This document shows, in pieces, positions 11,765 through 20,278 of a DNA stretch of 64,000 bases (position 1 is the first letter of the stretch; every line of letters starts with the position of its first letter). The stretch spans positions 1,302,001 to 1,366,000 of the forward strand of contig NW_027062617.1 of assembly GCF_032884065.1 (NCBI RefSeq), read 5' to 3'. The DNA comes from Artemia franciscana (taxonomy: Eukaryota; Arthropoda; Branchiopoda; Anostraca; Artemiidae). The position numbers and the translations under genes are program-made. The notes under the pieces are model-generated. The model had not been told where the DNA came from. It made no database searches and saw nothing but the letters and a program-made list of their open reading frames with translations.

Positions 11765-12800
11765 CTACTAATACCACAGCTTGAAGGTGCCTGAGGCAAA
11801 CACAGCTACGCAGGCTCCTCCTACTTCCCAATCTATTCAAAGTCTACCTCTTTCAACCACCCAGGTAGTTCTCATTTACCATAAATCTTTCTTTTTTACA
11901 TCATCCCAAACCCACTGCAGACGACCTGCTCTTCGTTTAGCCCTAGACAGTTGGCCAGAAAGGACAATCTTCGGCAATCTGTCATACTTCAACCACAGAA
12001 CGTACCCTAACTATCTCGACCTTTCTATCATTATTAGAAGGTGGGATTGAACCAGAGTTTACCTACACCCTACTGATTAAAATACGGTCAGTCAGCCGAG
12101 TACCTAGAACAATCCGTTGGCAGTTTTCCTGTAAAAATCTAGTAGATCTTAATCCACTTTTCAGAGCACCCATGCTTCAGAACCATATCTCACCACTGTT
12201 ACCACTGTAGCCTCTATTATTCTAATCTTGGTTGCAGAGTTATCTTCCTATTCTCAAACTTTGTTTAACAGTGAAAAACACCCTGAGCCTTAGCTTTTCT
12301 ACAACATTTTCAATGCTCCCACCGTCTTTGCTAACAATACTACCAAGGTATGTGAAGCTGTCCACCTGATCAGCTTTTTCGTTACACAGCGTCACCTTTT
12401 CATCTTCACTTATTCCTAGCTTTATTGGCTTAGTCTTCTTAACATTAATCTTTAAATCTGTTTTTACACCCTGAATTCGCAAAACCTCTAAAAGTTCATT
12501 TATTTTGCTCAAACTTTCATCTAATATGCTTAAATCATCAGCATAGTCTAAGTACAGGAAAGTTTTTCATCCTCATTTGATTCCATGTTCTTGCATTATC
12601 TTTTTTATGCTCCTTAAGATAAAGTCCATCAAAATGATCCATATAAAGGGGGATATAACACAACCCTGCTTACTCCTGATTTAATATGAAACTAACTGCT
12701 AGCATCATTTCCTACCACCGTAGCAATGTGAACTGCTGCGGTTAACAGAAGACACTTTGTGAAACCTTTTACTAATATTGCTACCACCACTACCGCGACC
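11765..12800 (-). mobile_element. Decayed RTE-like LINE fragment (minus)
   Basis: Read on the minus strand it starts with an RT block translating as SGVKQGC in one frame (near 12680), continues through LYLDYADDLSILDESLSKIN (YADD box at 12534-12545), then the thumb and a decayed C-terminal region down to about 11770. The element is truncated at its 5' side, since no endonuclease is seen. Related 3' pieces in the same orientation lie at 39010-39200 and 54760-55090. Confidence 0.8.
12240..12560 (-). pseudogene. Reverse-transcriptase fragment with intact YADD box
   Basis: A 90-codon open stretch (12240-12512) contains KINELLEVLRIQGVKTDLKI, then NVKKTK, and FTYLGSIVSKDGGS. Just upstream, after one frame change, is LDYADDLSILDE. 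This is the palm (YADD catalytic pair) and thumb of a LINE reverse transcriptase. It is closer to an intact sequence than the copy at 994-2130 and belongs to a different subfamily. No start and no complete ORF remain. Confidence 0.85.
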
Positions 12801-12960
12801 ACTGGAACTACTGAAGCTACGGGTATTAAGACGAAGCTTTCAGGTAATGTTTAGGGGGATGTTGAACTAAACCAAACACCCTATGCATAAGTAAGTTGTC
12901 AACAACGAATTTTATTAATAGTCCAGGAACGGCTAAGAGCATTAACTTGAAACTTTCAAG
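12801..12960 (+). repeat. Composite ACT-bearing repeat, forward unit
   Basis: A unit with ACGGGTATTAAGACGAAGCTT, TTTCAGGTAATGTTTAGGGG, GATGTTGAACTAAACC, GTAAGTTGTCAA and TTAACTTGAAACTTTCAAG. It is cut by the long F1 element at 12965 and resumes at 14624. Confidence 0.75.
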
Positions 12961-12964
12961 ATAT

Positions 12965-14623
12965 TAAATAAAAAAAACAAGTTTTTTTAAATGAAAGTAA
13001 GGAGCAACATTAAAACTTAAAACGAACAGAAATTACTCCGTATATGAAAGAGGCTTTTCCTCCTCAACGCCCCGCTCTTTACGCTAAAGTTTGACTCTTT
13101 CTCTTAACTCTATTTTTAAAACAGTTGGAAAGTTTAGCGTAAAGAGCGGGGCGCTGAGGAGGAAAACCCCCTTTCATATACGGAGTAATTTCTTTTCATT
13201 TTCAGTTTTAATCTTGCTCCTTACTTTCATTAAAAAAAACTTGTTTTTTTATTTAATTTCTGGACGTTTTTGAATTAATGCATGTTTTGATCTTGGCTCT
13301 CCGCACATAAATAATTAAAACGTAATTTGCATATTAATTAATTGCAATTAATCGGAAGATTTTGAGAAAAGAGGAGCGAGGGAGGAGGCCTTGTTGCCCT
13401 CCAAGTTTTTGATTACTTAAAAAAGTAACTAGAACTTTTAATTTTTTACAAACGTTTTCATTGGTAAAAAATATACGTAACTTACGAATCAACTTACGTA
13501 ACGAACTTCTATATTCGTATGTTTTTATTGCGTATATGAGGGGGTTCAACCTTCGTCGCTCTTTACACTAAAGCTTAGATTTTGTCCCAATTCCTTAAGA
13601 ATGACCTCTGAATCACAAAGGCCGTAGAATAAATAGTTGAAATTACTAAAAATACTTTGGCGTAAAGAGTGAGGTATAGCGAGGAGGTAAACCCGTCATA
13701 TGCGTAATAATTTATTTTTGTTTTAAGTTTTAATGCTGCTCCTTACTTTCAGTACAAAAAACTTTTCATATTTATTTTTTCATTATTTTTTCAAATAATT
13801 CTAGAAAATCCTGCGCCCATTCATTGAAATTCCCTTCCCCCATGGAAATATCCTCCCACTAACCCCTTCCCCTCAACTCCCCCCCCCCCTAAACCAAAAA
13901 AATACCCCTGAAAACGTCTGTACACTTCTTAGTAACCATTAATATATGTAAACACAGGTCAAAGTTTGCAACTTGCAGCCCCTCCCACGGGGACTGCGGG
14001 GGAGTAAGTCGTCCCCAAAGACATAGTTATTAAGTTTTTCGACGATGATGAATAAAATGTCCATCTCAGAATTTTGATCCGCTGACTTTTGGAAAAAATG
14101 AGCGTGGGAGGGGGCCTAGGTGCCCTTCAATTTTTTTGGTCACTTAAAAAGGGCACTAGAACTTTTAATTTCCGTTAGAATGAGCCCTCTCGCGACATTC
14201 TAGGACTACTCAGTCGATAAGATCACCCCTGGGAAAAAGAAACAAACAAGAAAACAAACAAAAAAAAAAAAAAAACAAATGAACACGCATCCGTGATCTG
14301 TCTTTTGGCAAAAATACGAAATTCCACATTTTTGTAGATAGGAGCTTGAAACTTCTATAAAACGGTTATCTGATACGCTGAATCTGATGGTGTGATTTTC
14401 ATTAAGATTCTATGACTTTTAGGGGGTGTTTCCTCCTATTTTCTAAAATAAGGCAAATTTTCTCAGGCTCGTAACTTTTGATGGGTATAACTGATCTTGA
14501 TGAAACTTATATATTTAAAATCAGCATTAAAATTCGATTCTTTTGATGTAACTATTGGTATCAAAATTCCATTTTTTAGAGTTTCGGTTACTATTGAGCC
14601 AGACTATTTACCACGAACTGTTT
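12965..14623 (+). mobile_element. Long foldback element F1, copy 2
   Basis: About 1.66 kb, collinear with 4441-6113: cassette 1 (about 12977-13250), AT-rich spacer, cassette 2 (about 13525-13760), C-rich stretch, poly(A) run and right end. It lies inside a composite-repeat unit, so the empty site can be inferred: GATAT stands at both edges (12960-12964 and 14624-14628), a likely 5-bp target duplication. The right-end hairpin is lost, with CTATTTACC in place of the left arm. Minus-strand translation over 13334-13549 gives a receptor-like peptide by chance. Confidence 0.85.
12977..13250. repeat. F1 inverted-repeat cassette 1 (copy 2)
   Basis: Both arms carry AATGAAAGTAAGGAGCAA where other copies have AACTGAAAGTAAGGAGCGAC. 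Both also carry TACTCCGTATATG and TTTTCCTCCTCA, so the arms share copy-specific variants. Core CTTTACGCTAAAG / TTTAGCGTAAAGAGCGGGGC. Confidence 0.85.
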
Positions 14624-15188
14624 GATATAGAAGGGTATACTGAAGTAACCAAAAGCCCCTATGTGCTAATTACTACTAAAGTTGCTGCTACTACGAATAC
14701 TGCTACTGCTGAGGCTAATGGTACTAAGGTGAAACTGTCAGGGAATGTTCAGGAGGAGTTTGAACTAAATAAAAAAACACTATATACAAACAGATTGTCA
14801 AAAGGGCATGTAAGATACTTTACATGTCCTTTAGAAACGGCTTAGGCTATTAAATTGAAACGTTCAGGATATGTTAAGGGGGATGTTGAACTAATCAAAA
14901 GGCATTATGTGTGTGCAACCCCTATTGCTAATATTACTACTGCTACGACAACTATTACTAATGAGTTTAATGTGTATTAAGGCGAAGCTTTCAAGGAATA
15001 TTTTGGGGGATTCTGAACCCAATGAAAACGCACTATGTGCAATCACGGTTGCCAAACAGGTATATCAGCAATTTTTCAGAAACACCTTAAAGTATTAAGT
15101 TGAAACTTCAAGGCCAGTTAAACTAACCAAAATACATTATGTACATACTGTAACTACTACTACTGCTATTTCTTCTGCTACTACTAGC
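14624..15188 (+). repeat. Composite ACT-bearing repeat array, forward orientation
   Basis: Two to three units: CCTATGTGCTAATTACTACTAA, GCTAATGGTACTAAGGTGAA, GGGAATGTTCAGGAGG, CAGATTGTCAAAAGGGCATG, TTAAATTGAAACGTTCAGG, then further triplets ending in ACTGCTATTTCTTCTGC. The intact LINE interrupts an ACT tract at about 15188. Confidence 0.8.
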
Positions 15189-15473
15189 ATTTCATGGTGT
15201 CAACATCTAAACTAATCGGATTATTTTTCATTTTCACAGACCTGATAGTCTGAGGTATGAATTTTAATCCCACTTGCTAGATCTCGCAGTATTTGGCAAA
15301 ATACCAGTTTTAATTAAAACTTGTGTGACGGTTTATCAAGGTGTCAACATCTATTGATTTTACATATTTGTTATTCTGTGGACTTAAATTGAATGTAAGG
15401 AGAGAGGGAGAGGAAAGAAAAAGAAACGAGAGGAAGGAGGAGTGAGTTAAGTTAGCCAGTTCTGAAGTTTGAA
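15189..15473 (+). promoter_or_regulatory. 5' leader of the LINE
   Basis: The 13-mer GGTGTCAACATCT occurs at 15196-15208 and again at 15340-15352, 144 bp apart, so the leader may contain two degraded copies of one promoter unit. The stretch just before ORF1 (15397-15445) is almost pure purine (GGAGAGAGGGAGAGG and similar). Internal promoter activity is inferred from position only. Confidence 0.5.
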
Positions 15474-16520
15474 ATGAGCAAGTTCAAGAAAGGGGATTTG
15501 GCGTTGGCAAAATTTAGAAATTACCCGCTTTGGCCAGTAAGAATTGTAGACGTTAACACCCAATCAGAAGAAACATCAAAGTTTCTAGTTTTCTGTTATG
15601 GATCCCATGATCTTCAGACAGTCTTAGAAGTAAATTTAGTTCTCTATGCGGAAAAGTCTAAAGAAGCATCACATAAAACTGAACGGAGCGTGAATAAGGC
15701 ATTTCAGGAGCTGGAGATTTTCCCGGATATCTACTTACAGTATTTAAAAAAAGCTCCCTCCGCTCAAACTGGCTCAAATTCTGAAAAATCATCGGTAGCT
15801 GTTCTTGTTGAAAAGTTAGTTTCTACGGAACAAGAGTTAGCACAAACAAAGCAAAATATGCTCAATGATATCGGGAAATTGGTCACAGAAAAGGTAGCAC
15901 AAAAAAATAGTATCAACCCAGTTACTGCTGAACAGATAATATCCCAAGTTTATGATGGATTATCAGTCGAATATAATGGTAAATTTGATAAAATTGGCAA
16001 AGTACTTAAGGGGTTAAGAGCTCAAATAGAGTCGCTGGAAAATCGTATTACAAAAATGGAAGATAGACTTGACGAGTATCAACAAGAAGCTCAGCTTGAT
16101 TCCCTTGTATTCGTAGGGGTCAAACAGGCCCCTGGTGTTGACCTTAAAGTAACAATGCACAATATAATAAAGGACAAAATGGGCTTGAGTGCTCTTATGA
16201 GTGATCAAATTCTTTCTATGCAACGTTTTCGCTTACCCAACCCTACAGCTCAGATTAGTGATGAAAGTCGAGTTGCCCCTGTGATTGTCAAATTTTCTAA
16301 TAAAGATGTTGCGCATACTGTCTTTAAAGCGAAGTCTAAGCTAGCGAAATCTGGTGTTTTTGTGAATGAATATCTCACGAAGCAGCGCAAGATTATCCTG
16401 GACAGTGCTAGAGATAAGTTCGGAGCAAAGAACGTTTGGTCGGACCAAGGCCGTATTTTTGCTCGCCTACCAGGTGAAGCTTCTTCTAGGAGGCTTAGGA
16501 AGGTTGAAGATACCTTCTAG
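15474..16520 (+). CDS. LINE ORF1 protein: PWWP + coiled coil + RNA-binding region
   Basis: 348 residues. Residues 3-60 resemble a PWWP domain: KKGDLALAKF, the signature variant YPLWP (17-21), then FLVFCYG (37-43). Aligned by eye with HDGF/LEDGF, F14, W20 and Y42 fall at the three aromatic-cage positions that hold methylated H3K36. Residues about 108-207 are heptad-rich (LVEKLVSTEQELAQTKQ, LRAQIESLENRITKMEDRLD) and should form a coiled coil. Residues 208-335 resemble the RRM-like and C-terminal domains of L1 ORF1 proteins: LVFVGV, VAPVIVKF, FVNEYLTKQRK, GRIFARLP. Expected role: RNA-binding chaperone that packages element RNA, here perhaps tethered to chromatin. ATG at 15474 is the first in frame after a purine-rich leader. 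ORF2 follows after 301 bp. The domain calls are by eye. Confidence 0.85.
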   Translation: MSKFKKGDLALAKFRNYPLWPVRIVDVNTQSEETSKFLVFCYGSHDLQTVLEVNLVLYAEKSKEASHKTERSVNKAFQELEIFPDIYLQYLKKAPSAQTGSNSEKSSVAVLVEKLVSTEQELAQTKQNMLNDIGKLVTEKVAQKNSINPVTAEQIISQVYDGLSVEYNGKFDKIGKVLKGLRAQIESLENRITKMEDRLDEYQQEAQLDSLVFVGVKQAPGVDLKVTMHNIIKDKMGLSALMSDQILSMQRFRLPNPTAQISDESRVAPVIVKFSNKDVAHTVFKAKSKLAKSGVFVNEYLTKQRKIILDSARDKFGAKNVWSDQGRIFARLPGEASSRRLRKVEDTF

Positions 16521-16688
16521 ATTAGTATCTTATTTTATTTCTCGTTTGTAGTATTTATTTGTTTATTGTTTTGTCTTCGTTTGTTTGATCTTTTCTTTTT
16601 TGTGAGTTATCTTGCTTATCTTCTTTTACCATTGTTTTGCTTATGATTCGTCTTGTTGGCCACTCTCCCCCCCCCCCCTATGGAGAAC

Positions 16689-16720
<32 letters not shown>

Positions 16721-16821
16721 CATTATTATTCCACCTGTCCCCGTATTGTAAAAAAAAAAATTATTCATATAGGTTAACTATGCGTTTATAATGATTCGCA
16801 AACTGATTATTTACGTACTAT
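16521..16821 (+). other. ORF1-ORF2 spacer of the LINE
   Basis: 301 bp between the ORFs with a C-run near 16670, a run of 29 T at 16692-16720 and an A-run near 16750. T-richness is very high. How ORF2 is translated (re-initiation or internal entry) cannot be read from the sequence. Confidence 0.7.
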
Positions 16822-19800
16822 ATGTCTGATCAGTTGAATGGCATGAATCGGTTGCGAAAATTTGAATCTGACCCTTTTCGACTGAATGATATACTTCGCG
16901 ATGGAATAGCAAATGATTATTTTGCAATTGATTTTGATTGCCAAAGATTGAGTAAATATATTCCAGTTACGTCGTCGTCATGGGAAAAAAGTGAGAATTT
17001 TCTTAGTGTATGCCATTGGAATTGTCATCTAACTACAAGTTATAATGATATCTTGCATTTGCTAGATCTGTCTAATAGCTATTTTGATGTTATTGGTTTT
17101 TGCGAGACTTTTTTGACTTCTGAGCATTTTCTGCCTTCATTTCAATTTCCAGGTTACCAATTATTTGTGAAAAACCGTGAGCTGATGTTAAGGGGAGGTC
17201 TAGCATTCCTTGTAAAAAATGGGATATTTTGCCGTCAAAGGGGGGATGTCGATGTTTGGATAGAGGGTAAGGTTGAATCGTTTACTCTTGAACTGGCTAT
17301 TGATTCAAAAAAACTTATTGTAAGTGAGGTTTATAAACCACCAAGTGCTCGTTTGGAGGATTTCACGGAAGGATTTGAGATATTAATGAGAGCTGTGGTA
17401 TCTAGCAAGTTAGATTTTATTTGTATGGGAGATTTTAATTTTGATTTGTATGATTTACATGCTATTAATCTTGATTTTTTAAATTTGATGGTTTCAAATG
17501 ATTTATTTCCCCTTGTTGGGGTCCCGACACGTATAACTAGTCATTCAGCAACTATAATAGATAACATTTTTGTTAGTTCGAAGTACCTGAAATCTAGTGC
17601 TGCTGATGTTCTGGTATTCCCATGTTCGGATCATCTCCCAGTTGTAGCTTCTGTGCCACTAGTAATGGCCAAAGAGAAAAAGGCAGAAAAAAAGCAAATA
17701 CGGCAATTAAGGAAGCAGAATATGGAAAACCTTGCTGAGGAACTTAGTAAGGTTTCATGGAAACCAGTTTTTGATGAGACAGAAGATGCATCCTATGCAT
17801 TTGATATTTTTATGAATATTCTCCAGCCGATATATGATAAAACATGTCCACTAAAAGTGTTGAGAAATACAAGGGAATCACCGAGAAAGCCGTGGGTTAC
17901 ATCAGAACTTCTTCAGATGATTAAGAAGATGAATCTACTGTATCAGTCATTTTTAGATTGCCAAAGTGCTGATATGTTTGAAGAGTTCAAAAAAATAAGA
18001 AATCAAGTGAATACATTACGAAGATCTTGTGTCAAGAGTTATTATGAATTGAAACTTGGGGAAACAAAGGGGGACTCAAGGGGAACATGGAAGGTTTTGA
18101 GAGAAGTGTTGGGTAGTGACAAGAAGAAAAATACACCAACTTCACTAATTGTGGATGGAAAAGTCTATGAAGGCAAGCAGAGCATTGTGAATCACTTTGG
18201 TGCCTACTTCTCGACGATTGGTGAAGTGGTTCAAAAGCAAGACCAGCCACTGAGTCAAGGAACAAGTGAGGAAGCTTTCATTGATGATAGAGGCCTGGGA
18301 CTAATAATGGAGGCTGAAGAAACGAATATGCAGGAGTTGAAAGAAATTGTAAATAGTATTAAGTCCAACTCTTCAGGTAGTGACGGTATAAGCCTTAAGA
18401 CATTCAAGCTTATTATGGTTTATCTCCTACCATGCCTTGTTTACATGATTAATTTATCACTGAAATCGGGAGAATTCCCGCAAAAGCTTAAAGAGGCGCG
18501 AGTGATTCCTCTTCACAAAAGTGGCTCAAAGACTGATCTGACTAACTGGAGGCCGATTTCTCTACTGTCGGTGTTCTCGAAAATGTATGAAAAAGTTATG
18601 CATAAAAAGCTTTATGCACATTTAACAAAACATGGTTTTTTAAGTGATAGTCAGTTCGGATTCAGGAAAGGACATTCTACTGTTCATGCTATGCAGCATT
18701 TTCTTGATTTTCTGAATACATCAATGGAAAATGGTGAAATGACTTTATCGGTTTTTATAGATTTTAAAAAAGCGTTTGACACGGTTGATTTTAAAATTTT
18801 AATTGATAGGCTAAGGTCACTTGGAGTCACAGGTAGTATTTTAAAGTGGTTTGAATCTTATTTGATAGGGAGGTCGATACGTGTATGTTTTGATGATGTT
18901 ATATCTAATAAATTTTTTATAAGTTGTGGTGTTCCGCAAGGTTCTGTTTTGGGTCCCTTACTATATCTTGTATATGTAGATACTATGCGGTTTTATGTTC
19001 CGGGTGTTGTTAATACTTCTTTCGCTGATGACACGGTATTTTCAGCTGCTGCAAGAAATGCTGATGATCTTGTGGAGAAAATTAATCAAGCTTTAAGTCA
19101 TCTTTTAATTTTTACAAAGATTAGCCGTTTATCAGTGAATGTTTTAAAAACTCATTTTATATTATTTAGTAGGAAAGGAAGTCCAGTTGATTTAAATGGA
19201 AAAATATTTCTTTGTAATAGGCCATTGAAACAAGTAGCTGTGGTGAGATACCTTGGTTTCCAGCTTGATCAAAATCTGAATTGGAAAGCACATGGTGATC
19301 AGGTGGCAGCTAGGGTATCTAGAGGGCTTGGATTGATTCGGCGTCTGAGAAATCAGTTACCTCATTCTGCCCTTTTAACTCTTTATCATTCTATTGTCAT
19401 GCCTTATATTTCTTATGGTTGTGTGATATGGGCTGGTGGATTTTATACAAATTTTAAACGTGTTCAGGTTTTACAAAATAAAGTTATTAGACTACTAGGA
19501 AATTATGTCCATGGTGAAAATGATACAGTTAATTGCTATAGGAAACTTATGATCTTTAATTGTAGCCAACTTCATGATTATCAACTTGCTATATTTGTAT
19601 TTCAGAGTATTTATGGTTTGTCCCCTGAAATTTTTCGTCAAATGTTTATAAGGAATTCTTCATACCACAGTTATGAGACTAGAAATATGGATGATTTGGT
19701 ATATGAGTGTCGCAGCTCTCAGAGGGGAAGTTTTGGTCCCAAGTTTGCTGGACCAGTAGTGTGGAATTCTTTACCAATGAGTATAAGGTTATCTGAAAAT

Positions 19801-19851
19801 GTTAGCCAGTTTAAGAGTAGACTGAAGAATCACCTTCTGAGTAGAAAATAA
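16822..19851 (+). CDS. LINE ORF2 protein: endonuclease and reverse transcriptase
   Basis: 1009 residues, uninterrupted. The N-terminal ~60 residues have no clear match. Residues about 60-280 are an EEP-type endonuclease: LSVCHWN (61-67, where related elements have an Asn-Ile-Arg block), catalytic-type Glu in FCET (E95), MGDFNFDL (202-209), TRITSHSATIIDNIF (236-250) and SDHLPV (269-274). A linker contains PRKPWVT and an SGSDGIS block (518-524). The RT follows: ARVIPLHKSG, NWRPISLLSVFSK, QFGFRKGHST (611-620), VFIDFKKAFDTVD (644-656; catalytic D647), GVPQGSVLGPLL (703-714), and SFADDT (733-738; D736, D737). A C-terminal region with a YGCVIWA-type block ends at residue 1009. It would nick target DNA and prime reverse transcription. 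All catalytic residues I can check are present, so it may be active. Confidence 0.93.
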   Translation: MSDQLNGMNRLRKFESDPFRLNDILRDGIANDYFAIDFDCQRLSKYIPVTSSSWEKSENFLSVCHWNCHLTTSYNDILHLLDLSNSYFDVIGFCETFLTSEHFLPSFQFPGYQLFVKNRELMLRGGLAFLVKNGIFCRQRGDVDVWIEGKVESFTLELAIDSKKLIVSEVYKPPSARLEDFTEGFEILMRAVVSSKLDFICMGDFNFDLYDLHAINLDFLNLMVSNDLFPLVGVPTRITSHSATIIDNIFVSSKYLKSSAADVLVFPCSDHLPVVASVPLVMAKEKKAEKKQIRQLRKQNMENLAEELSKVSWKPVFDETEDASYAFDIFMNILQPIYDKTCPLKVLRNTRESPRKPWVTSELLQMIKKMNLLYQSFLDCQSADMFEEFKKIRNQVNTLRRSCVKSYYELKLGETKGDSRGTWKVLREVLGSDKKKNTPTSLIVDGKVYEGKQSIVNHFGAYFSTIGEVVQKQDQPLSQGTSEEAFIDDRGLGLIMEAEETNMQELKEIVNSIKSNSSGSDGISLKTFKLIMVYLLPCLVYMINLSLKSGEFPQKLKEARVIPLHKSGSKTDLTNWRPISLLSVFSKMYEKVMHKKLYAHLTKHGFLSDSQFGFRKGHSTVHAMQHFLDFLNTSMENGEMTLSVFIDFKKAFDTVDFKILIDRLRSLGVTGSILKWFESYLIGRSIRVCFDDVISNKFFISCGVPQGSVLGPLLYLVYVDTMRFYVPGVVNTSFADDTVFSAAARNADDLVEKINQALSHLLIFTKISRLSVNVLKTHFILFSRKGSPVDLNGKIFLCNRPLKQVAVVRYLGFQLDQNLNWKAHGDQVAARVSRGLGLIRRLRNQLPHSALLTLYHSIVMPYISYGCVIWAGGFYTNFKRVQVLQNKVIRLLGNYVHGENDTVNCYRKLMIFNCSQLHDYQLAIFVFQSIYGLSPEIFRQMFIRNSSYHSYETRNMDDLVYECRSSQRGSFGPKFAGPVVWNSLPMSIRLSENVSQFKSRLKNHLLSRK

Positions 19852-19903
19852 ATAAATAATTTAAATTGGATGGCTTATTGATTTGTTTTTTTTAAGTGTT
19901 GTT

Positions 19904-19956
<53 letters not shown>

Positions 19957-20082
19957 CTTATTCTTTGTTTTCATGTTGTTTTCTTGTTCCCAATTTTTTT
20001 GTTTCATTTTTTTTTTTTTTTTTTTTTTTTTTTTCTTATTCTTTGTTTTCATGTTGTTTTCTTGTTCCCAATTTTTTTGTTT

Positions 20083-20139
<57 letters not shown>

Positions 20140-20173
20140 TTAATGTTGTTGGTATTGGTGCTCATTAATGTTT

Positions 20174-20217
20174 ATCAGCCACTACTAACAAGTCTCTGAC
20201 TTTCTAAAGTGGCTGAT
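20174..20217 (+). promoter_or_regulatory. Hairpin near the 3' end of the LINE
   Basis: ATCAGCCACT at 20174-20183 pairs exactly with AGTGGCTGAT at 20208-20217 around a 24-nt loop. In CR1/L2- and RTE-type elements a stem-loop close to the 3' terminus is often the site the reverse transcriptase binds; that role here is inferred. Confidence 0.6.
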
Positions 20218-20257
20218 GTGGTTTTTTTTGTATATTGATGATATGTATAATAAAAGT

Positions 20258-20278
20258 GTCCTCTCTCTCTCTCTAAAG
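20258..20278 (+). repeat. (CT)n tail of the LINE
   Basis: CTCTCTCTCTCTCT closes the element before host repeat sequence resumes. Short tandem tails replace poly(A) in many CR1-like elements. Confidence 0.7.

Larger units (their letters stand above)
15189..20278 (+). mobile_element. Apparently full-length two-ORF LINE with PWWP-type ORF1
   Basis: A ~5.1-kb non-LTR retrotransposon with intact ORF1 (15474-16520) and ORF2 (16822-19851), a 5' leader with a duplicated 13-mer, and a T-rich 3' UTR ending in a CT-repeat tail. It sits in the composite ACT array. The flanks join sensibly as an ACT tract followed by TAAGGCTAATGC, so both ends can be placed within a few bases. No clear target duplication was found. 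ORF2 motifs put it in the broad CR1/L2/Jockey group. Two open ORFs suggest recent insertion. The PWWP start of ORF1 is unusual. Confidence 0.9.
19852..20278 (+). other. 3' UTR of the LINE
   Basis: Contains a T-run of about 52 (19905-19956) and a 78-bp unit (CTTATTCTTTGTTTTCATG, then CTTGTTCCCAA, then T-run) present twice at 19957 and 20035, followed by a T-run to about 20138. After that comes a hairpin (20174-20217), then TATAATAAAAGTG and a (CT)n tail at about 20258-20273. T-rich repeated 3' UTRs are prone to slippage; overlapping poly-Phe frames are artefacts. Confidence 0.85.

Noticed and set aside
13334-13549. Minus-strand frame starting MNPLIYAIKTYEYRSSLRKL, like the end of a seven-transmembrane receptor
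   Set aside because: It lies within the F1 element, comes from cassette 2 sequence, and the matching region of the other F1 copies has no such frame. The NPLIY match is chance.
19861-20199. Poly-Phe and poly-Lys reading frames
   Set aside because: They are translations of T-runs in the LINE 3' UTR.
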